Positions 6,426-13,565 of a stretch of DNA of 13,565 nt are shown here, piece by piece. The notes beneath the pieces were generated by a model. The model made no database searches and had not been told where the DNA came from. It saw only the letters and a list, made by a program, of their open reading frames with translations. The position numbers and the translations under genes were made by a program. Position 1 is the first letter of the stretch. The number at the start of each line of letters is the position of its first letter. This DNA comes from CAYUYM01 sp964449305 (GTDB taxonomy: Bacteria; Bacteroidota; Ignavibacteria; SZUA-365; CAYQST01). Location of the stretch: contig CAYUYM010000091.1 in the NCBI GenBank assembly GCA_964449305.1, forward strand, positions 1 through 13,565, in the 5' to 3' direction.

Positions 6426-9400
6426 ATGAGACACTCCACACTCCGCTCGCGTGCATTGACGGTGATCCTTTTCGTCGTCATCCTCGGAGCGCCATCGTTT
6501 CACCGGCCGCTGTCGGCCACAATCATGGGAGGTACCATGGGCAGGGACACCTACGCCCAGGAATGGAAAAAGGTGGACAGCATCCTGTCCCGGCGGCTCC
6601 CCAAGAGTGCGCTCGAACTCGTGGAGAGGATCCACGCCCGCGCCGTCGCCGAACGCAACCAGCCCCAGATCATCAAGGCCATCCTCTACCGCGCAGCGCT
6701 GCACGCGGAGATCTCGGACGAGGGCGAACTGCGCCTCATTGACGACATCCGCGCGGAACTGCGGCAGGCGACCAATCCTGTGCGCTCCATCCTCCAATCC
6801 GTTCTTGCCGAAATGTACTGGTGCTACTACGCCACGCATCGCTGGCAGATCCGGGATCGCACACATGTGGCCGACACCGCATCGCAGGATTTCCGCACGT
6901 GGGATGCAGCCACCTTCGTCGACACGGTGTCCGCTCTCCATCTCGCATCAATCGACCCCGTGGACCAGCTCACCGCCATCCCCCTCACCCAGATGGCGGA
7001 CCTCCTCACCGGATGGAGCACCCATCCGGAGCTGCGGCCGACACTCTTCGACGTGCTCGCCCATCGCGCTCTGGCATTCTTCAGCAACGATGAGGTGCAG
7101 CTGCCCCGCGCAACCCGGGAGTTCGAGATCACCACCCTCGACGGACTTCGCCCCGCGGACCAGTTCTGCGCCGTGCTGTTCCAGACGCCCGATCCATCGG
7201 ACCGCCTCTTCCGTGCCGTGCGGATCCATCAGCAGCTCCTCCGGCACATGCTGGATCATGGCTCCCTGGACGGCATCGTGGATGCCGACCTGCTGCGCCT
7301 CGGCTTTCTCCGCGCCATCACCTTCCACGACGACAAGGATACCACCTATTACGCCGCCCTCAGTCGGCTGCTCGATCGCTGTGGCTCCGATCCGTCGGCT
7401 GCGCGCGTTCTGCACGCCCTCGCCTCGTATCACATGGAAAAGGGGGACATGGCCAGGGCGATGGAACTGTGTGAGAAGGGGATGGCGCTGCACCCAGGCT
7501 CGCCCGGCGCCATGGACTGCGCCTCGCTGAAAAGCCACATCATGGAGAAGTCCCTTTCGCTGGCCATCGAACGGAACATCGCGCCCGACACGCCCGCCAT
7601 CGTCTCCACCGGCTTCCGCAACATCTCCACCGTCTGGTACCGTGTCTACGTCCTCGACAGCCGCTGGGCGGACTGGCTCGGATCCTGGCAGGATCGTGAC
7701 ACACGTCTCCAGACGCTGCTCCGCAGCAGCCCCGCGCAGGCCTGGCAGCAGGACCTGCCCGTCACCACGGACTTCCGCGAGCACCGCGTGGATGTGACCA
7801 TCCCCGCCCTGCCACGCGGGCGGTACATCCTGCTCGCCTCGCCGCGGGAGGATTTCGCCACCGCCGGCAATGCCATCGCCTGCGTGCCGATGACCGTGAC
7901 GCGCGTCAGCGTGGTGACGCAGACGCGTGTGAACGGGGACCTGCTGATCATGGTGCAGGACGCCGTCGATGGATCACCACTGGTTGGCGCCGAGGTGACG
8001 GTGTTCGAGTCGTACTACGACTACAAGCTGAACCGACAGGAACGCCGGCGGCTGCAACGCCAGGTGGTCGACGCGAACGGATGCACGCTGTACAAAGCCG
8101 GTGCCGATCATGAGACGCTGACCATCACCGTGGTCCACAAGGGGGAGGAGTACACGCCCGAGGAGTCACGATACGCCGTGGCAAGGAGCGAGGATGTGCA
8201 GGAGCACGTCCGGTCACTCGTGTTCACCGACCGCTCGCTCTACCGACCCGGTCAGACGATCCACGTCAAGGGCATCGTCATGTCCGGCACCACGGCGAAG
8301 CCCGCCTACCGCGTCAGGGCGGGGGAGCGCGTCACCGTGGAGTTCCTTGATGCGAATTTCCAGAAGATCGCGGACCAGGTGCTGACCACGAATGCCTTCG
8401 GCTCATGGTCCTGCACCTTCACCGCTCCCGTGGGGGTGCTGACCGGGCGCATGACGATACGCGACCCCTGGGGCAGCGCCGTGGTGCGCGTGGAGGAGTA
8501 CAAGCGTCCGAAATTCGAGGTGGAGTTTCCGCCCATCACCGGTGCCCATCGCCTCGACGATGTCGTCACCGCGGTCGGCTCCGCGAAGGCCTACGCAGGA
8601 TCGAACATCGACGGCGCCTCCATCACCTGGCGCGTGGTGCGTGAGGCCCGCTACCCGTACTGGCGCTGGTGGTGGGTGCCCCGCCCGGCAAGCCCGGCGA
8701 AGGAGATCGCCCATGGCACCACGACGACCGATGAGCGTGGGGAATTCCGCATCGCCTTCTCCGCCATCCCGGACCGCAGCGTGGACCGGGCGAGCCTGCC
8801 CGTGTTCACCTACCGCGTCACCGCCGATGTGACGGATGTGAACGGGGAGACGCACACGGGGTCGACAGCCATCACCATCGGCACCACGGCCATCGACATG
8901 GCGTTGGAGCTTCCGGATGCCGTCACGAAGGGCGCATGGAAGCCCGCGGTTGTGACCACACACAACCTTGCGGGCGAACCCCTGCCCGCCACAGTGGCGG
9001 TGACGCTCGAACGCCTCACCGGGCCGGACCGCATCCTGCGTAGCCGCATTCTTCCCGCACCCGATCTTCATGTCATGACTGAGGATCGCTTCATCACCCT
9101 TCACCCGCGCGATGTGTACCGCGATGAGGACCGGCCGGAGCGCTGGCCCGCTGCGGCCTCCCTGCGTGTCGACCCGCTGTCCACCGCGGCGGATGGCCGG
9201 GATTCGCTCCGGCTCGACGCCCTCGCCGCCGGCGTGTACCGCCTCACACTCACCACGAAGGATGTCGGTGGCACGGACGTCACTCTCATGCGCGTGTTCA
9301 CGGTGAACGATCCGGAGGTTGCCACTCCTGTTGTGCGAAGCCCGAACGCGCACATCATGATCAAGACGCTCTGCGAGCCCGGTGAGAGCGCGGTGTTTGG

Positions 9401-12400
9401 GTGGGGATCGTCGCACAACCATGCCCGCGTGCTCTACCAACTCGAGCAGCGCGGCCGCATCATCCATGAGGAGTGGCTGGTGCTCGACAACGAGTTCCGC
9501 ATCTTCACCGTGCCCGTCCACGAGGAGCATCGCGGAGGCATGGCGGCGCACTTCACCATGGTGCATGATCAGCGGTTGCATTCCTGGGTGGTTCCGATCT
9601 CCATCCCATGGACGAACAGGCAGCTCACCATCGAGACGGCCACCTTCCGCGACAGGCTTGTGCCCGGGCAGCAGGAGGAGTGGCGGCTCACGATCCGCGG
9701 GATGCAGCGCGATGCGCTCGCGGCGGAGGTGGTGGCGGCGATGTACGACGCCTCCCTCGATGCAATTTATCGCGGCGATTGGCCGTCCTTCTCCTGGCCC
9801 CTCACCGGACCATCGCTGCGGACCGACGACATGAGCTTCGGCTGCGCCACAGCGCAGCTCCTGGTGGATTCATGGAACCAGTGGGTTCCCGGACACGACT
9901 GGCGGTATCCCGGGCTCGAGCTCTTCATCCTTTCCAATTGCCGGGGTTTCGGATATCGGAGAGCCATGCTGAAAGCCGGCAGCGTGATGGATGCCGATTA
10001 CGTGGCGGAGGCGATGCCCGCACCAGCGATGGACGGGGAGATGCTGGCGGTGCGCAAGGAGATGTCCGTGGGAGCGGTCGCCGACGAGGGCGCACCGCAG
10101 GAGGTGAATGGCGTGGGCGCCGGCGAGGCCGCTGCACCGCCGCCAGCCGAGGGTGGACTGGGGCAGGTGAAGGCGCGGACGAACTTCAACGAGACCGCGT
10201 TCTTCTTCCCGATGCTCGCCACCGATGAACGGGGCGATGTGGTGCTGCGCTTCACCATGCCCGAAGCGCTCACCCGCTGGCGCTTCACCGCATTCGCCCA
10301 CACCAGGGACATGTGCACGGGCACACTGGAACGCAGCGCCGTGACGCAGAAGGACCTCATGGTGATGCCCAACGCCCCGCGCTTCCTGCGTGAGGGGGAC
10401 GCGATCGTCCTTCCCGCGAAGATCACGAACATGACGGATCACGAACTGCGGGGCACGGCGCGCGTGCAGTTCTTCGATGCCGTGACCATGGAGCCGGTCG
10501 ATGCGCGCTTCGGCATCACCGCGAGCGATCAGAACTTCACCGTGGGTGCGGGTGTGAGCACATCGGTGGCCTGGCGCCTCACGGTGCCATCCGGGCTGCC
10601 CGCCGTGGTGTACCGCATCGTGGCGAAGGCCGGCGATGTGTCCGATGGTGAGGAGGCGCCCCTCCCGGTGCTGCCAAACCGCATGCTCGTCACCGAGACC
10701 CTGCCCATGTCCATCCGCGGCAACCAGACGCGAAGCTTCACCTTCGACAAGCTCGTCGCATCAGCATCCTCGCCCACGCTGCGTCAGCACCGGCTGACGC
10801 TGGAGATGACCTCCAACCCCGCGTGGTATGCCGTGCAGGCCCTGCCCTACCTGATGGAGTTCCCCTACGAATGCTCCGAGCAGGTGTTCAACCGCTTCTA
10901 CGCGAACAGCATCGCCGCACATCTCGTCAACTCCTCCCCGAAGATCCGACGCGTGTTTGAGCAGTGGCGCACAACCGATGCGCTCGTGTCCAACCTCGAG
11001 AAGAACCAGGAGCTGAAGTCCCTCCTCCTGCAGGAGACGCCCTGGGTGATGCAGGCGAAGAACGAGGGTGAGCGGAAGAAGCGCATCGCGCTGTTGTTCG
11101 ATCTCACCGCCATGTCCAACAACCTTGGTGAGGCGCTGCAGAAGCTCGCCAAGGCGCAGACGGACAATGGTGGCTGGCCATGGTTCCCCGGCATGCCCGA
11201 AAGCCGCCACATCACGCAGTACATCGTCACCGGTTTCGGGCACCTCCGCGCGTTGGGCGTGGCACTCGACGATGCGCGCACGCGGGACATGATCGAGCAG
11301 GCGGTCCACTTCATCGACAGGAGGATGCGCGAAGACTATGAGGAGATGAAACGCCGGCGGGGTTTCAATTCCAGGGAGGATCACCTCGGCGGCGAGGACA
11401 TCCAGTACCTCTACGGCCGAAGCTTCTTCCCCGAGATCGCCACACCGCGTGAGTGCGCCGAGGCGGTGGACTTCTGGACCACGCAGGCCCGGAAGTACTG
11501 GACCTCGCGCTGCCTCATGTCGCAGGGCATGATCGCCCTCGCCCTGCATCGCATGAAGGATGCCCGCACACCGGCGGACATCGTCGCCTCCCTCCGCGAG
11601 CGGGCGCTGCAGAGCGATGAGATGGGCATGTACTGGAAGCAGGACGGCGGATGGTTCTGGTACCAGGCCCCGATCGAGACGCAGGCCCTGTTGGTGGAGG
11701 TGTTCGACGAGGTGGCCGCGGATCCCGCCGCCGTCGAGGAGCTGAAGATCTGGCTGCTCAAACAGAAGCAGGTGCAGGACTGGAAGACGACGGTGGCGAC
11801 TGCGGAGGCCTGCTACGCCCTCCTGAAGCGCGGATCAGATCTCCTTGCATCGGACAGGCTGGTGGAGGTCACTCTTGGTGGCAGGACCATCGATCCCCGG
11901 GTGATGGATGGGGGCGCCGTGGAGGCCGGCACCGGTCACTACACCGTCTCCTGGAGTGGCGCGGAGATCGACCCCGCCATGGGGCGCGTCACTGTCACGA
12001 AGCGCGACAGCGGCATCGCATGGGGGGCGTTGTTCTGGCAGTACTACGAGCAGCTCGACAGGATCACCTTCGCGAAGTCGCCGCTGTGGATTGCGAAGCG
12101 GGTGTTCCGCCAGGTCACGACAGACAAGGGCGTCGTGCTTGAGCCGATCACAGAGGCCTCTCCGCTCCATGTGGGTGATGTGCTCAAGGTGCGCATCGAG
12201 ATCCGTGTGGATCGTGACATGGAGTACATCCATCTGAAGGACATGCGCGGCTCGGGACTGGAGTTGATCAACCAGCTCTCCACGTATCGCTGGCAGGGTG
12301 GGCTCGGATATTACGAGGCCCCCAAGGATGCCTCGGTGAACTTCTTCCTCCATTGGCTCCCCAAGGGGGCGCATGTGTTCGAGTATCCGTTGCGGGTGTC

Positions 12401-12506
12401 GCATGAAGGCACCTTCTCCAACGGCATCTCCAGCATTCAAAGCATGTACGCGCCGGAGTTTGCCGGACATACGAGCGGCATCATGATCACGGTGGCGCCC
12501 CGCTGA
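6426..12506 (+). CDS. Secreted alpha-2-macroglobulin family protein (Bacteroidota type), 2026 residues
   Basis: Residues 1-31 form a signal peptide: basic start, hydrophobic core LTVILFVVILGA, likely cleavage after LSA at 31 or after YA at 44. There is no lipobox cysteine, so the product is exported but probably not a lipoprotein. A helical TPR-like N-terminal part runs to about 390. An MG1-like domain follows (about 390-510), and an MG2 domain has FTDRSLYRPGQ at 600-610. The aromatic cluster YPYWRWWW is at 743-750. A Gly/Ala/Pro-rich linker (1196-1250) sits where the protease bait region of macroglobulins lies. The A2M domain then begins (FNETAFFFP; ALTRWRFTAFAHT, W1285). The thioester domain has C1483-SEQ1486, keeping the Cys and Gln needed for the thioester, and GGWPWFPG near 1581. 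Macroglobulin domains close the protein. Family members trap proteases, and in bacteria are thought to protect the envelope. No pbpC neighbour is present, unlike enterobacterial yfhM loci. Confidence 0.93.
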   Translation: MRHSTLRSRALTVILFVVILGAPSFHRPLSATIMGGTMGRDTYAQEWKKVDSILSRRLPKSALELVERIHARAVAERNQPQIIKAILYRAALHAEISDEGELRLIDDIRAELRQATNPVRSILQSVLAEMYWCYYATHRWQIRDRTHVADTASQDFRTWDAATFVDTVSALHLASIDPVDQLTAIPLTQMADLLTGWSTHPELRPTLFDVLAHRALAFFSNDEVQLPRATREFEITTLDGLRPADQFCAVLFQTPDPSDRLFRAVRIHQQLLRHMLDHGSLDGIVDADLLRLGFLRAITFHDDKDTTYYAALSRLLDRCGSDPSAARVLHALASYHMEKGDMARAMELCEKGMALHPGSPGAMDCASLKSHIMEKSLSLAIERNIAPDTPAIVSTGFRNISTVWYRVYVLDSRWADWLGSWQDRDTRLQTLLRSSPAQAWQQDLPVTTDFREHRVDVTIPALPRGRYILLASPREDFATAGNAIACVPMTVTRVSVVTQTRVNGDLLIMVQDAVDGSPLVGAEVTVFESYYDYKLNRQERRRLQRQVVDANGCTLYKAGADHETLTITVVHKGEEYTPEESRYAVARSEDVQEHVRSLVFTDRSLYRPGQTIHVKGIVMSGTTAKPAYRVRAGERVTVEFLDANFQKIADQVLTTNAFGSWSCTFTAPVGVLTGRMTIRDPWGSAVVRVEEYKRPKFEVEFPPITGAHRLDDVVTAVGSAKAYAGSNIDGASITWRVVREARYPYWRWWWVPRPASPAKEIAHGTTTTDERGEFRIAFSAIPDRSVDRASLPVFTYRVTADVTDVNGETHTGSTAITIGTTAIDMALELPDAVTKGAWKPAVVTTHNLAGEPLPATVAVTLERLTGPDRILRSRILPAPDLHVMTEDRFITLHPRDVYRDEDRPERWPAAASLRVDPLSTAADGRDSLRLDALAAGVYRLTLTTKDVGGTDVTLMRVFTVNDPEVATPVVRSPNAHIMIKTLCEPGESAVFGWGSSHNHARVLYQLEQRGRIIHEEWLVLDNEFRIFTVPVHEEHRGGMAAHFTMVHDQRLHSWVVPISIPWTNRQLTIETATFRDRLVPGQQEEWRLTIRGMQRDALAAEVVAAMYDASLDAIYRGDWPSFSWPLTGPSLRTDDMSFGCATAQLLVDSWNQWVPGHDWRYPGLELFILSNCRGFGYRRAMLKAGSVMDADYVAEAMPAPAMDGEMLAVRKEMSVGAVADEGAPQEVNGVGAGEAAAPPPAEGGLGQVKARTNFNETAFFFPMLATDERGDVVLRFTMPEALTRWRFTAFAHTRDMCTGTLERSAVTQKDLMVMPNAPRFLREGDAIVLPAKITNMTDHELRGTARVQFFDAVTMEPVDARFGITASDQNFTVGAGVSTSVAWRLTVPSGLPAVVYRIVAKAGDVSDGEEAPLPVLPNRMLVTETLPMSIRGNQTRSFTFDKLVASASSPTLRQHRLTLEMTSNPAWYAVQALPYLMEFPYECSEQVFNRFYANSIAAHLVNSSPKIRRVFEQWRTTDALVSNLEKNQELKSLLLQETPWVMQAKNEGERKKRIALLFDLTAMSNNLGEALQKLAKAQTDNGGWPWFPGMPESRHITQYIVTGFGHLRALGVALDDARTRDMIEQAVHFIDRRMREDYEEMKRRRGFNSREDHLGGEDIQYLYGRSFFPEIATPRECAEAVDFWTTQARKYWTSRCLMSQGMIALALHRMKDARTPADIVASLRERALQSDEMGMYWKQDGGWFWYQAPIETQALLVEVFDEVAADPAAVEELKIWLLKQKQVQDWKTTVATAEACYALLKRGSDLLASDRLVEVTLGGRTIDPRVMDGGAVEAGTGHYTVSWSGAEIDPAMGRVTVTKRDSGIAWGALFWQYYEQLDRITFAKSPLWIAKRVFRQVTTDKGVVLEPITEASPLHVGDVLKVRIEIRVDRDMEYIHLKDMRGSGLELINQLSTYRWQGGLGYYEAPKDASVNFFLHWLPKGAHVFEYPLRVSHEGTFSNGISSIQSMYAPEFAGHTSGIMITVAPR

Positions 12507-12525
12507 CAGGACAGCCTGCCGAAGT

Positions 12526-12558
12526 GCGCCCGTCGTGTCAACCAGACATGGCGGGCGC
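12526..12558 (+). terminator. Strong hairpin terminator after the macroglobulin gene
   Basis: The arms GCGCCCGTCGTGTC (12526-12539) and GACATGGCGGGCGC (12545-12558) pair over 14 bp, with two G-U wobbles, around the five-base loop AACCA. TGTCGTTTT follows, giving a T run of only four at 12564-12567. It lies 19 bases after the macroglobulin stop and insulates that gene from the next one. Confidence 0.75.
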
Positions 12559-12632
12559 TGTCGTTTTCTGCCGACACCTCCGCCGGGGTTGGAATCACTC
12601 ACAAGATTGTGGCGGATACGATGCGAATCCGC

Positions 12633-12639
12633 TATATTG
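12633..12639 (+). promoter_or_regulatory. Candidate promoter -7 box TATATTG
   Basis: This AT-rich heptamer lies 56 bases before the ATG of the last gene and downstream of the hairpin terminator, where a new promoter is expected. It matches the box TATTTTG before the flavin reductase gene and approximates the Bacteroidota TAnnTTTG element. An ATTG at 12606-12609 lies 23 bases upstream, rather long for a -33 partner. Confidence 0.4.
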
Positions 12640-12695
12640 TCCCATATCGTTTCCTCGCTTCGGCGTTTCACGACCACCCCAAATCACCCATCGCA

Positions 12696-13565
12696 ATGGA
12701 CGCATCCGGTTCCGGAAAGGAGTCACCCACGCGAGCAATCGAGCTTCGGCTTGCTGAATTGGAACAGCAGAACTCCATCCTGTTGCATTCCATGCAGAGG
12801 GCGGAGGCACGCGCCGATCACTTCGCCGAGCTGTTCTCCACGCTGCCGACGGGCGTGTTCGTCCTCGATCCCACGGGCCTGGTCATCAGCGTGAATGCGG
12901 CGGGCGCGGCGCTGCTCGGCCTCGATGCCGGGGCCCTCTCGTCCAGGAACCTGCAGGAGTTTTTCCTACGGCAGGAGCTGTCGGCGTTCCGGCGCTTCCT
13001 TGATGACGTGTTCTCCGGCCCGGAGCCGGTGAACTGCGAGCTTCTGGCCACGGAGTATCTTCCCGCACCGCGGCGGCTGCTTCTCGTCGGGCGTTCCCAC
13101 CGTATCAAACAGAGATGCCACCTCTCGATCATCGATGTGACGGAGACCGCCGTTGCCCGGGACGAGACGAATGCGGGTGAGCGGCTGTTTCTGGACATGT
13201 TTGAGAATTCCCGCATCGCCATCGCCATCACCCGCCGGGGTGTGTTCCTCCATGTGAACAGGGCCTTTGCCGACATGTTCCTCTGCAGCGACCCCGGCCT
13301 GTTCATCGGGCGCAACGCCCTGGACATTGTGGCCGAATCCCACAGGGAGGAAATGGATCGGAGGATCCAGGCGTACGCGATGGGCGAACCTCTTCCGCTG
13401 ATGCATGCGTTTCGTGGCAGGCGGATGGATGGCAGCGAATGTGATTGCGAGCTGTATCTCTCGCACTATCTTTTAAAGGATCAGGAACACACCCTTTCCA
13501 TCGTGCTTGATGTCAGCGATCGGAAGGAGGCCGAACGGGAGGTGCGCCGCCTCAACGAGGAGCTC
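12696..13565 (+). CDS. PAS-PAS signalling protein, probably a sensor kinase (3' partial)
   Basis: The frame is open from the ATG at 12696 to the window edge (290 codons, no stop). Residues about 14-45 (ELRLAELEQQNSILLHSMQR and onward) look like a coiled coil. A PAS domain follows (about 45-150), containing STLPTGVFVLDPTGLVISVN and ending near IIDVTET. A second PAS domain (about 163-279) contains MFENSRIAIAITRRGVFLHV and ends with LDVSDRKEAEREVRRLNEEL, the usual helical exit into a further PAS or output domain. There is no signal peptide or membrane segment, so it should sense in the cytoplasm. A histidine kinase output is likely given the neighbouring genes, but a GGDEF or phosphatase output cannot be excluded. 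An in-frame ATG at 12621 would place the candidate promoter box inside the gene, so the 12696 start is preferred. No Shine-Dalgarno sequence is seen at either. Its own promoter and the upstream terminator suggest it starts a new transcript. Confidence 0.82.
   Translation, partial: MDASGSGKESPTRAIELRLAELEQQNSILLHSMQRAEARADHFAELFSTLPTGVFVLDPTGLVISVNAAGAALLGLDAGALSSRNLQEFFLRQELSAFRRFLDDVFSGPEPVNCELLATEYLPAPRRLLLVGRSHRIKQRCHLSIIDVTETAVARDETNAGERLFLDMFENSRIAIAITRRGVFLHVNRAFADMFLCSDPGLFIGRNALDIVAESHREEMDRRIQAYAMGEPLPLMHAFRGRRMDGSECDCELYLSHYLLKDQEHTLSIVLDVSDRKEAEREVRRLNEEL

Noticed and set aside
8403..9581. 392-codon minus-strand open frame opposite the macroglobulin
   Set aside because: No domain or motif is recognised, it is His/Arg/Gly-rich, and the + strand encodes conserved macroglobulin sequence throughout.
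12621..12695. In-frame ATG extending the last gene by 25 residues
   Set aside because: It would put the TATATTG box within the coding region, and the extension has no conserved feature; it remains possible but less likely.
1..13565. Search for tRNA/rRNA genes, CRISPR arrays, insertion sequences, phage or defence genes
   Set aside because: No cloverleaf, spaced direct repeats, transposase, integrase or recognised defence domain was seen; the intergenic gaps are all shorter than 200 bases.

Overview
The window is a GC-rich bacterial chromosome segment with every recognisable gene on the + strand. It carries six genes with both ends or one end in view, plus the 3' end of a seventh. The best lineage guess is the Bacteroidota/Chlorobi/Kapabacteria (FCB) neighbourhood. 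The reasons are a very long secreted alpha-2-macroglobulin of the type common in Bacteroidota, a flavin reductase with the C-terminal extension I associate with that phylum, abundant PAS/GAF hybrid kinases, mostly leaderless-looking starts without Shine-Dalgarno sequences, and AT-rich TATWTTG boxes upstream of two genes. No marker gene is present, so this placement is inference.

Region 1 (1-4619) is a signalling cassette. It starts with the C-terminal tail of a protein that looks like a hybrid sensor kinase (1-387). Twelve bases later comes a soluble response regulator-histidine kinase fusion (400-1572). A large soluble hybrid kinase follows (1569-4619; GAF-like, PAS, GAF, PAS, HisKA, HATPase, REC) and overlaps the previous gene by ATGA. 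The spacing argues for one transcript and possibly a shared phosphorelay.

Region 2 (4620-6300) has a candidate promoter box, a flavin reductase-like FMN-binding protein (4710-5705) and a DinB-fold protein with an intact histidine triad (5767-6300). The two genes are 61 bases apart. A modest hairpin (6320-6349) follows them.

Region 3 (6301-12506) is almost entirely one gene for a 2026-residue secreted alpha-2-macroglobulin. It has a signal peptide without a lipobox, an MG2 domain, a flexible bait-like linker, an A2M domain and a thioester-type CSEQ motif. It is the only gene here with a good Shine-Dalgarno sequence. A strong 14-bp hairpin terminator follows it.

Region 4 (12507-13565) contains that terminator, a candidate promoter box, and the start of another PAS-PAS signalling protein that runs off the window edge.

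I see no RNA gene, CRISPR array, insertion sequence or phage gene. Nothing here is clearly an undescribed multi-gene system. The macroglobulin, with its possible bait linker and reactive thioester, and the coupled kinase cassette are the parts most worth a second look.
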